In this document: piece by piece, positions 1 to 6,082 of the stretch
Layout of the letters: each line of letters begins with the position of its first letter
Numbering within the stretch: the stretch's first letter is position 1
Assembly (NCBI GenBank): GCA_023433985.1
Contig: JAEYTN010000413.1
Coordinates: 1 to 8,282, forward strand
Origin: Pseudomonadota bacterium
Lineage (GTDB): Bacteria; Pseudomonadota; Alphaproteobacteria; Rhizobiales; Devosiaceae
DNA length: 8,282 nt
Reading direction: 5' to 3'
Program-made: the position numbers and the translations under genes
The notes under the pieces: generated by a model
The model's input: only the letters and a program-made list of their open reading frames with translations
The model's database searches: none
What the model was told of the DNA's origin: nothing

Positions 1-411
1 AAGCTGACCTTCAACGAGACCGGCACCTCGACCATCGAGATCCAGGCCAAGAAGGAAAACGGCGACGCGACTTCGATCAACAACATCTCGTTGGGCATCG
101 ATGAAGCGACCAACGCCGGCTTCGACAGCGACGCCTCGCTCGACACTCAGCTCGAAACGCTGAGCGACGCGCTGGGCAGCCTGCGGTCGCTGGCGTCGAC
201 CTTCGGCTCGAACCTGTCGGTCGTCGAGAACCGCCAGGACTTCACCAAGAACATGATCAACACCCTCGAGACCGGTGCGGCGAACCTCACGCTTGCCGAC
301 ACCAACGAGGAAGCGGCGAACCTCCTCGCCCTGCAGACCCGTCAGCAGCTGTCGTCTTCGGCGCTGTCCATGGCCTCGCAGGCCGACCAGGCCGTGCTGC
401 GTCTGTTCTAA
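1..411 (+). CDS. flagellin, C-terminal part (5' end outside window)
   Basis: Flagellin is the filament subunit, exported by the flagellar type III system and polymerised outside the cell. The reading frame is open from base 1 and gives 136 residues before the TAA at 409-411. The first 30 or so residues are beta-rich, as in the outer D2/D1 border. From about residue 45 the protein becomes helical, with the conserved D1 helix around NLSVVENRQDFTKNMINTL and the D0 helix containing TNEEAANLLALQTRQQL and ending in QADQAVLRLF. This ending is the typical polymerisation helix of alphaproteobacterial flagellins. No cysteine is present. The start and its 5' leader, where FlbT would be expected to act on the mRNA, lie outside the window. 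The internal ATG at 91 falls in the middle of the D1 region and is not a real start. A strong terminator follows 24 bases after the stop. Family assignment is secure; which paralogue it is cannot be told. Confidence 0.96.
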   Translation, partial: KLTFNETGTSTIEIQAKKENGDATSINNISLGIDEATNAGFDSDASLDTQLETLSDALGSLRSLASTFGSNLSVVENRQDFTKNMINTLETGAANLTLADTNEEAANLLALQTRQQLSSSALSMASQADQAVLRLF

Positions 412-435
412 GACGTCCTGCAGCAACAGTTCGGG

Positions 436-465
436 AAAGGCGGGCTTCGGCCCGCCTTTTTCTTT
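436..465 (+). terminator. Rho-independent terminator after flagellin
   Basis: A perfect 10-bp stem (AAAGGCGGGC at 436-445 with GCCCGCCTTT at 450-459) closes a TTCG tetraloop with a C-G closing pair. It is followed by the T-rich run TTCTTT. This is an unusually stable intrinsic terminator, as expected behind a very highly expressed flagellin mRNA. It should separate the transporter gene from flagellin transcription. Confidence 0.93.
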
Positions 466-492
466 GGTGGGCAGGCATGGCCTCCAACGCTT

Positions 493-514
493 GCCGGGCG
501 GCGCCCTGCCCGGC
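493..514 (+). repeat. GC-only inverted repeat just before the MFS start codon
   Basis: GCCGGGC (493-499) and GCCCGGC (508-514) are perfect reverse complements around an 8-base spacer (GGCGCCCT) that is itself partly self-complementary. The right arm ends 11 bases before the ATG at 526, so in mRNA a hairpin would occupy the ribosome-binding region. No T-run follows, so it is not a terminator. It could be a translational control hairpin, a protein operator, or chance in GC-rich DNA. Confidence 0.45.
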
Positions 515-525
515 ATGGTCCGGGC

Positions 526-1725
526 ATGGACTCGCTGATTTCCTTGTTGAAGCTGCCGGTGCAGCGCCGGCTGCTGCTGGCGAGCCTGCCTGCCGATTTC
601 GCCGACTGGCTGGACTATGTCGCGATCATCGCGGTGATCGTCTACGTGTGGGGGCACGGGCCACTGGCGCTGGCGGCGCTGTCGGTGACGCTCACCCTGC
701 CCTACGTGCTGGTGGGACCGCTGCTCGCCACCTGGGTGGACCGTACCGAGATCAGGCCGGTGCTGCTGCTGTCGAACCTCGGCCGCGGTGTGCTGACGCT
801 GGGATTGGCGGTGGCGCCAAGCCTCGAAGTGCTGCTGGCGGTGGTGTTCGCGCGGGCGGTGGTCGATTCAGCGTTCACACCGGCCAAGCAGGCCGCAATC
901 CAGCTGGCGACGCCGGCGCCGCTGCTGATGGCGGCGAACGGGCTGCACCAGGGCGTCAACCAGACCAGCAAGATCCTCGGGCCGGCGCTGGGTGGGCTGT
1001 TGATCGCGGCGATACCGGCGCAGGGCGTGTTCCTGGTCAACGCGGCGCTGTCGCTCGGGGCATTCGCGGTGCTGCTGGGGCTGAAGCTGCCGGAGCGGGC
1101 GACGCCGACGGACCTGCACGAGAGTTTCTGGAAGCGGCTGACGGGCGGCGTCGCCGAGTTCGGGGGCAACGCCAAGCTGCTGGTGGTGCTGGTGTTTGCC
1201 GCTTCGGCGCACTTCATCTGGTTTCTCTACGATACGCAGTTCGCGTTTCTCAACGAGCTGTTCGGGTTCGATGCGACCGTGTTCGGCATCTCGATCGCCG
1301 CTTCGGGCGCGGGGGGCGTACTCGGGGCAGTGCTCGCGGGCTCGGTGAAAGGGGTGCGGCCGCTGCTGATGATGGCGCTGCCGGCGATGATCTCCGGTTC
1401 GGCGACAATCCTCCTGGCCCTGGCCGCCATCTGGGGCTGGACGGTGCCCCTGCCCGTTTATCTCGCGACCTTCGCCATCCTGGGCGGCACGACGATCTTC
1501 ATGCTGGTGCCCTACCGCGCCGTGATCCAGGCGGAGACGCCGCCCGACCGGATCGCGCGGGTTTCGGCGGCGGGCGAAGCGGTGATGATCGTCGCGATGA
1601 TGGCAGCGCCGTTCCTCGGTAGCCTGATTTCTGCCGGATGGGGAGTACCAGCGCCATTCCTGGCCGGAGGCGTGCTGCTGGCGCTGCTAGGGCTCGCCGG
1701 GCTCGGTTTCGCGCTGCGCCGGTAG
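526..1725 (+). CDS. MFS transporter, 12-TM drug-efflux-like
   Basis: This is a 399-residue inner-membrane secondary transporter of the major facilitator superfamily, most like the macrolide/enterobactin-exporter branch (MefA/EntS-like). Hydrophobic segments cover almost the whole length, with a polar cytoplasmic loop at about residues 187-215 between helices 6 and 7, giving the usual 6+6 arrangement. A degenerate motif A follows helix 2 (WVDRTEIRP, residues 70-78). The stretch from ARAVVDSAFTPAKQAA (about 109) to GPALGGLL (about 152) matches the helix 4-5 region common in this branch. The substrate cannot be read from the sequence. ATG 526 is the first ATG in frame and places helix 1 at a normal distance, but no clear Shine-Dalgarno sequence precedes it and a GC-rich inverted repeat lies there instead. 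The gene is isolated from flagellin by a terminator; 64 bases without an obvious terminator follow before flbT, so read-through into flbT is possible. A motility role is not indicated. Confidence 0.9.
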   Translation: MDSLISLLKLPVQRRLLLASLPADFADWLDYVAIIAVIVYVWGHGPLALAALSVTLTLPYVLVGPLLATWVDRTEIRPVLLLSNLGRGVLTLGLAVAPSLEVLLAVVFARAVVDSAFTPAKQAAIQLATPAPLLMAANGLHQGVNQTSKILGPALGGLLIAAIPAQGVFLVNAALSLGAFAVLLGLKLPERATPTDLHESFWKRLTGGVAEFGGNAKLLVVLVFAASAHFIWFLYDTQFAFLNELFGFDATVFGISIAASGAGGVLGAVLAGSVKGVRPLLMMALPAMISGSATILLALAAIWGWTVPLPVYLATFAILGGTTIFMLVPYRAVIQAETPPDRIARVSAAGEAVMIVAMMAAPFLGSLISAGWGVPAPFLAGGVLLALLGLAGLGFALRR

Positions 1726-1729
1726 CGTT

Positions 1730-1757
1730 TTGGTCACGGCCTCAGATGCAATATGTT
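1730..1757 (+). promoter_or_regulatory. possible sigma-70-type promoter for flbT-flaF
   Basis: TTGGTC (1730-1735) and TATGTT (1752-1757) are 16 bases apart in the only AT-richer stretch of the MFS-flbT gap. They would place a start near 1764, about 26 bases before flbT. Matches are only 3/6 and 4/6 to the consensus, so this is a weak call. No sigma-54 motif with correct spacing is present here. Confidence 0.25.
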
Positions 1758-1789
1758 CGGATGATGAATCACCAGCCGAGCGCTAGCCA

Positions 1790-2176
1790 ATGTCCCTCAA
1801 GGTCGAACTGAAGCCGGGCGAACGCCTGATCGTCGGCAACTGCGTCATCACCAATTCCGACCAGCGCACGCGGCTGTTCATCGACGGCAAGGCGCCCATC
1901 CTGCGCGAGAAGGACATCCTCACGTCCGAGACGGCCAACAGCCCGGCGAAGCGGATCTACTTCGCGGTGCAACTGATGTACATTCACGAGGATGTGGCGA
2001 AGCTTTCGGAAGACTATTTCAAGCTGGTCAACGACATCATCTCGGCGGCGCCATCAACGATCCGCATTGTTGACGAAATCAATAACGAGATATTAACCGG
2101 CCAGCTCTATAAGGCACTTAAGGCCGCCAAGAAGCTGATCCAGTACGAGCAGGAACTCCTAGCAAATGCAAAATAG
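1790..2176 (+). CDS. flbT: flagellin biosynthesis repressor FlbT
   Basis: FlbT is a small cytoplasmic post-transcriptional regulator. In Caulobacter it acts on the 5' leader of flagellin mRNA and restrains flagellin translation until the hook is complete. The 128-residue product has the family pattern: the N-terminal beta strands with LKPGERLIVGNCVITN (residues 7-22), LFIDGKAPILREKDIL (29-44), then helices with AKRIYFAVQLMYI (53-65) and a C-terminal helix YKALKAAKKLIQYEQELL. It is slightly shorter than many homologues, which carry a longer polar tail; here the tail is replaced by the overlap with flaF. An in-frame TAG at 1784-1786 lies just upstream, so ATG 1790 is the first possible start. 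Its 3' third uses codons rare for this GC-rich region, including ATA and TTA at residues 101-102 and CTA near the end. It is translationally coupled to flaF. Confidence 0.96.
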   Translation: MSLKVELKPGERLIVGNCVITNSDQRTRLFIDGKAPILREKDILTSETANSPAKRIYFAVQLMYIHEDVAKLSEDYFKLVNDIISAAPSTIRIVDEINNEILTGQLYKALKAAKKLIQYEQELLANAK

Positions 2177-2534
2177 TGCTGCGTTCGCCTACAAGCAGGT
2201 AGGCGCGCAAACGGTAAGCCCGCGCGTACTTGAAGCCAATCTCCTCTCACGTGCCGCCGGCCAGTTGCAGCGTTGCCGGGATGACTGGGACAACACCCGC
2301 CACGAGCTGACCTCCGCCCTGCTCTTCAACCGCAAGCTCTGGACCGTGTTCCTCGGCTCGGTCACCGGCGAGGAAAGCCAGCTGCCCAAGGCGCTCCGCG
2401 AGAATATCGCCAATCTCGGCATCTTCGTGATGAAGCAGACGCTCAACGTGCTGAGCGAGCCGGAGGCGCGGAAGCTTACGGTGCTGATCAACATCAACCG
2501 CGAGATCGCGGCGGGGCTGCGCGAACGCGCCTGA
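2166..2534 (+). CDS. flaF: flagellar biosynthesis regulator FlaF
   Basis: FlaF is the positive counterpart of FlbT. In Caulobacter it is needed for flagellin synthesis and secretion and acts together with FlbT on flagellin supply. The 122-residue, mostly helical cytoplasmic protein shows the family features: an N-terminal FAYKQV segment, the helical block with ALLFNRKLWTVFL (about 51-63), LPKALRENIANLGIFVMKQ (73-91), and the C-terminal INREIAAGL block (about 110-118). The start lies inside flbT, with an 11-base overlap in another frame. An AGGA stands 11 bases upstream inside flbT, so re-initiation by ribosomes finishing flbT is likely. A bidirectional terminator begins 25 bases after the stop. 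In many Hyphomicrobiales flaF precedes flbT directly downstream of flgL; here the order is flbT-flaF and the pair faces flgL. Confidence 0.94.
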   Translation: MQNSAAFAYKQVGAQTVSPRVLEANLLSRAAGQLQRCRDDWDNTRHELTSALLFNRKLWTVFLGSVTGEESQLPKALRENIANLGIFVMKQTLNVLSEPEARKLTVLININREIAAGLRERA

Positions 2535-2559
2535 GGCCAGCCGGCCAGCCAGAATGAAC

Positions 2560-2584
2560 AAAGGCCCGCTTGCGCGGGCCTTTT
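2560..2584. terminator. bidirectional terminator between flaF and flgL
   Basis: A perfect 10-bp stem pairs AAAGGCCCGC (2560-2569) with GCGGGCCTTT (2574-2583) around a TTGC loop. On the plus strand the stem ends in TTTT, and a further TTTT lies 2587 onward; on the minus strand it ends in TTTGTTC. It lies between convergent stop codons at 2534 and 2608 and can end both transcripts. Confidence 0.9.
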
Positions 2585-2607
2585 GCATTTTCAACGGGTT
2601 GCCGTGA

Positions 2608-4149
2608 CTACTTGAGGTAGTTGACGAGCGAGAGCTGGCTGAGCAGCGCGGTGGTCTGGTAGCTCGCCTCGAGGCGGGTTTTCAGCGCGAGGATTTCCAT
2701 CGCGACCTCCTCGGTGGGGGCCATCTCGATATCCTGCAGCATGTTGTTGAGCTGGGCCTTGTGGTCGGTATGACGGTTGTCGACGGCCCCGGCGGTCGAC
2801 TTGGCGAGCCCGAGTTCGACCGCGATGACCTCGATGGAGCCCGACGTGCTGTTGGTCTCGGCCAGCCGTTCGGTATTGCGGCTGATCATGGCGCTGTAGC
2901 GATCGGCTGCGGTCGGATCGGCGGTGGTGAAGCGCTGCGTGGACATGACGGCGAGCGAGCGCACCAGGTTGACGAGGCCGCTTTCGTTGGCCTGCACGCC
3001 ATAGTTCACTGTCGTGCTTTCGCCGACCTTGCCGGTGACGGTGCCACGGGGATCGGGGCTGTCTTCACCCTTGTACCAGAACAGGGTGTTGGCATCCGTG
3101 CCGGCGACCAGCGTGGTCGCGGTTTCGTACGATCCGCCTCCGCTGACGCGCATCGGCGTGCTGCCCTGGCCGTAGAAGAAGTCCCCGGCGGCAGCATAGG
3201 CAGACGCGGTGACCAGCTTGCCTTCGGCGAGCTTCTCCACTTCGGCGTCAAGGGCTGCCTTGAAGTTCGCCGCGGTCACGGCGGGATCGGCGTCGATGAC
3301 GTAGGTGCCTCCGTCGCCCGGCGCGGCAACAGCCGAGAGCGTGATCGACTCGGTCGTCCCGTCCGGCAACTTGAAGGCGATGGTCACCTCGTCGCCGGGG
3401 AGCGGGGGGGTGGCACCGAAGGTCACCGACAGGGATTGCGCCGCGGCGTCCGAGGGATCTGCCGGAGGAACGACGGCGATGCCGCTGCTCGAGGGGGTGA
3501 CGGATTCGAGCTTGAGGCCAAAGGGGTGGCTACCATCCTCCGCGAGGGTGACGGTATTGGCGGCGATGGCCGTGGTCAGACGGCCGAAGCGGACGACGCT
3601 ATCGGGATCGGCGTCCATATCGGGCCCGAGGTCGGCCTGCCGGCGCTGGTCCTGCACGGTGATGAAGCCGTCGCGGGTGCCGCGCCCGTTCAATGCGTAG
3701 TAGGCCTCCTCGACCGGCTTGGCCTCGGTCTGCGAGCCACCGAAGAGGTAGCGGCCCGCGATATCGACGTTCATCAGCGTCATGACTTCGTCGAAGCGGG
3801 CGGCGGCCAGCGAGGGGGTGGTCTGGAAGTTGAGGCTTGCCTGACCGCCGGAGCCGGACATGGTCGCGGCACGGGCATCGGCCTCGATCTGGTCCAGCCG
3901 GCTCACTGTCTGATCGAGCACGTTGAGGCGGAGGTTCAGCGTCTTGATGTTGCTCTGGTAGCTCTCGATGCGCGAGATGCGGGCGCGCAGGGCCAGGTCG
4001 AAGTATCGGTCGGACCCCATCTCGCCGAGGTTCGACGCCTTCATGCCGGAGCTCAGCTGGGTCTGGAGCCTATCGTAGCGCTCCTTCATCCCCATGATGT
4101 TGTTGATGCCGTTGGACAGCGGGAACATCGAGCGGTTGATGATGGTCAT
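2608..4149 (-). CDS. flgL: flagellar hook-filament junction protein FlgL (HAP3)
   Basis: FlgL forms the second ring of the hook-filament junction, joining FlgK to flagellin outside the cell. The 513-residue product has a flagellin-like N-terminal helix (residues 1-100, with MKERYDRLQTQLSSGMKASN and LRLNVLDQTVSRLDQIEADA), FDEVMTLMNVDIAGRYLFGG (119-138), and a C-terminal helical end (about 385-513, with VELGLAKSTAGAVDNRH and ALKTRLEASYQTTALLSQLSL). This resembles flagellin/FlgL D0-D1 packing. It is much longer than the enterobacterial protein of roughly 317 residues. The excess lies in residues about 190-330, a beta-rich insert with PGDEVTIAFKLPDGTTESITL and a helix AANFKAALDAEVEKLAEG. No cysteine occurs. 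The start is 8 bases after the flgK stop; a GAGG overlapping that stop can serve as ribosome-binding site, so the two genes are probably coupled. The coding strand has a C7 run in the insert. Confidence 0.95.
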   Translation of the reverse strand: MTIINRSMFPLSNGINNIMGMKERYDRLQTQLSSGMKASNLGEMGSDRYFDLALRARISRIESYQSNIKTLNLRLNVLDQTVSRLDQIEADARAATMSGSGGQASLNFQTTPSLAAARFDEVMTLMNVDIAGRYLFGGSQTEAKPVEEAYYALNGRGTRDGFITVQDQRRQADLGPDMDADPDSVVRFGRLTTAIAANTVTLAEDGSHPFGLKLESVTPSSSGIAVVPPADPSDAAAQSLSVTFGATPPLPGDEVTIAFKLPDGTTESITLSAVAAPGDGGTYVIDADPAVTAANFKAALDAEVEKLAEGKLVTASAYAAAGDFFYGQGSTPMRVSGGGSYETATTLVAGTDANTLFWYKGEDSPDPRGTVTGKVGESTTVNYGVQANESGLVNLVRSLAVMSTQRFTTADPTAADRYSAMISRNTERLAETNSTSGSIEVIAVELGLAKSTAGAVDNRHTDHKAQLNNMLQDIEMAPTEEVAMEILALKTRLEASYQTTALLSQLSLVNYLK

Positions 4150-4157
4150 CTCGGGCC

Positions 4158-6017
4158 TCAGATCGCTTGCATCAGAGCGTCGATGAGCTCCTGCGCGACG
4201 CTCATCACGCGCGCGTTGGCGCTGAAGGCGTTCTGCAGTTCCATCAGTCGCGCCATTTCTTCATCGACGTCGACGCCGTATTCGGACTCAAGCCGGTTGC
4301 CGAGCGCCTCGAGGGTCAGTCCCTGTGTCTCGCTTTCGGAAATGGCGGAGCTCGCCGTGTTGCCGATGGCGTTGATGGTCTGGCTGATCAGGTCGCTGAC
4401 ATTGCCGGCGAGGCGCGAACTCGCGCTCTGGGCGACATTGCCACGGCCGCCGGCGAAGCGCAGGTTCTCGAGGCTGGACAGCAGCGCATCGGCCCGGGCG
4501 GAGTCGCCGAGCGGGGTGGCGGCGGTGTACTGGACGAGCAGGCGGTTGTCGCGCGCGATCTCGCTGTTGACGCTGATGCGCGAAGCAAAGCCAAGCTTCT
4601 GCCCGCGGTTGCCGAGCGAGTTGGTAAAGGCGGTGTCGCTGTAATCGACAAACAGATTGAGCGCGGCGTCGCCGTTCTGCGGATCGAGAACGTTTGCCGT
4701 TGCGCGGCTCGACATGGAAACCACATCCGTGGTGCCGGCGGCGCCATCGTCGACGATGCGGATGTTCGGCACGGCAGGCGAGCCGACGTTCTGGGGCGTG
4801 ACGGAAAGGCCCGGGCCAACGGCGACCTGGAGCTGGGTCGCGACGTGGGTCAGCCCCTTGGAGAAGCGGATGCCGACGACACGCGCGCCGTTGCTGTCGA
4901 TGTAGTCGAGCGGCAGCTTGCTCTCGTCCTCGACGTTGACGACACGGACGGTCTTGCTGACGTTGGACTGGGTATAGCTGAAGGTGAACTCGTTGCCGTC
5001 GAGCAGGTTGTCGATCGGCACCTGGAAGCCGCCGGGGACGGGCTCGCCGCCCGTGACCTTGGTCGACATGGCCTGAGCGAGGCCGGCGGCGATCTCATCG
5101 AGCTGATCCTGGGCCTGCACGAGGTCGTTGTCGCGCAGCTGGATGAGGCCGGCGAGCTCGCCTGAGCTCAGCACGTTCTGCTTCACGAGGTCGATGCGGA
5201 GGCCGGCAGAGGTGGTGATGGTGAGCTTGCCCACGCCGGACCTGGCGTCGTCGGGGCTGAACAGCGAGCTTGCGGAGATTTGCCCGGCGCGCTCGAAGTT
5301 GAGCACGGATGCGCGGCCATCGAGGATGCCGACGCCCGAGCGGGTCATGAGCGCCACGGTATCGTCGTTGCGGTAGCTGACGCGCAGGTCCATCTGCTCG
5401 CTGAGGGAGCCGACGAGGCGGTCGCGCTGATCGAGCAGGGTGGCGCGCGAACTGGGGTCGATACCCTGGTCGGCGAGGCGGTTGTTGATCCGCTCCAGCG
5501 CCTGCAGCTGGTTGTTGATGTCGTCGACGCTGGTGGTGATCTTGCTCTCGACCTCCTGGCGCAGCGACTGCACGTCACTGCTCAGGCGGTTTAGGGCGGA
5601 GGCCAGTTCCTGCGCCTTCTGCACGGTATCGGCGCGGTTGGCGAAATTGTCGGGGCTCGCGGTCAGCGAGGTGAGCGAGGTCTCGAAGGCGGTGAAGGTG
5701 CTGTCGAGCGACCCTGTCGCTCCGGGCATGCCGAACAGCGTCTGCAGCCGGTCCAGGTAGGAGGCGCGCGCCGAGGAGAAGGCGGAGTCGGAGACGGCGC
5801 GGGTATAATGCTGCTGCAGCGACTGGTTGAAGGTGCGCGTGAGCGCGCCCTGCCGCGCGTAGGTGGAGTTGACCCCCAGCGAGTCGATGACGCTGATCGA
5901 GCGCTTGTGGTAGCCGGGCGTGCCGGAGTTGGCGACGTTGCCCGAAAGCACGTCGAGGGCGTTCTGCCCGATCTTCATGCCGCTGAGCGCGTTGCTGAGC
6001 GTAACCGATAGACCCAT
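4158..6017 (-). CDS. flgK: flagellar hook-associated protein FlgK (HAP1)
   Basis: FlgK caps the hook and starts the hook-filament junction. The 619-residue product carries the axial-protein N-terminus: SLGL-type start MGLSVTLSNALSGMKIGQNALDV and the signature NVANSGTPGYHKR at residues 27-39. A long helical region follows (about 80-215; SLRQEVESKITTSVDDINNQLQALERINNRLADQG and LLDQRDRLVGSLSEQMDLRV are typical of FlgK). The middle is beta-rich, and the C-terminal helix contains GVDVDEEMARLMELQNAFSANARVMSVAQELIDALMQAI, close to the end of FlgK in distant bacteria. Length is somewhat above the enterobacterial 547. No cysteine is present. The ATG at 6017 is preceded by GGAG with 9 bases spacing. 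It is the second gene of the flgE-flgK-flgL operon, 65 bases after flgE, with a strong hairpin in that gap. Confidence 0.96.
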   Translation of the reverse strand: MGLSVTLSNALSGMKIGQNALDVLSGNVANSGTPGYHKRSISVIDSLGVNSTYARQGALTRTFNQSLQQHYTRAVSDSAFSSARASYLDRLQTLFGMPGATGSLDSTFTAFETSLTSLTASPDNFANRADTVQKAQELASALNRLSSDVQSLRQEVESKITTSVDDINNQLQALERINNRLADQGIDPSSRATLLDQRDRLVGSLSEQMDLRVSYRNDDTVALMTRSGVGILDGRASVLNFERAGQISASSLFSPDDARSGVGKLTITTSAGLRIDLVKQNVLSSGELAGLIQLRDNDLVQAQDQLDEIAAGLAQAMSTKVTGGEPVPGGFQVPIDNLLDGNEFTFSYTQSNVSKTVRVVNVEDESKLPLDYIDSNGARVVGIRFSKGLTHVATQLQVAVGPGLSVTPQNVGSPAVPNIRIVDDGAAGTTDVVSMSSRATANVLDPQNGDAALNLFVDYSDTAFTNSLGNRGQKLGFASRISVNSEIARDNRLLVQYTAATPLGDSARADALLSSLENLRFAGGRGNVAQSASSRLAGNVSDLISQTINAIGNTASSAISESETQGLTLEALGNRLESEYGVDVDEEMARLMELQNAFSANARVMSVAQELIDALMQAI

Positions 6018-6041
6018 GCGACCCTACTCCGTGAACGTTCG

Positions 6042-6066
6042 GCCCGGCGCTACAGGAGCGCCGGGC
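6042..6066 (-). repeat. strong hairpin in the flgE-flgK gap
   Basis: GCCCGGCGCT (6042-6051) and AGCGCCGGGC (6057-6066) form a perfect 10-bp GC-rich stem with a 5-base loop. In the operon mRNA it starts 16 bases after the flgE stop and ends 11 bases before the flgK ribosome-binding site. No T-run follows in either direction, so it does not look like an intrinsic terminator. It is more likely a 3' stabilising hairpin or processing site that keeps flgE message more abundant than flgK-flgL. Confidence 0.7.
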
Positions 6067-6082
6067 AAGCTCCTGCGCCGCC

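Noticed and set aside
479..496. Sigma-54-like TGGCCTCC...TTGC upstream of the MFS gene
   Set aside because: The GG-to-GC spacing is 12, and the conserved CACG after GG is missing.
477..1622. A 381-codon plus-strand frame overlapping the MFS gene in another phase
   Set aside because: The product is rich in Ala, Gly and Arg with no recognisable fold, while the 526-1725 frame gives a clear MFS protein. It is a by-product of GC-rich third positions.
1732..1750. Sigma-54-like TGGTCACG...TGCA upstream of flbT
   Set aside because: Neither GG pair here is 10 bases from the GC; spacings are 14 and 8.
2761..4644. A 627-codon plus-strand frame antisense to flgL and flgK
   Set aside because: It runs across two well-identified genes on the other strand, is Gly/Asp/Ala-rich without domain features, and has no ribosome site. 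In flgL it is in exact antisense codon phase, which favours long open frames in GC-rich genes.
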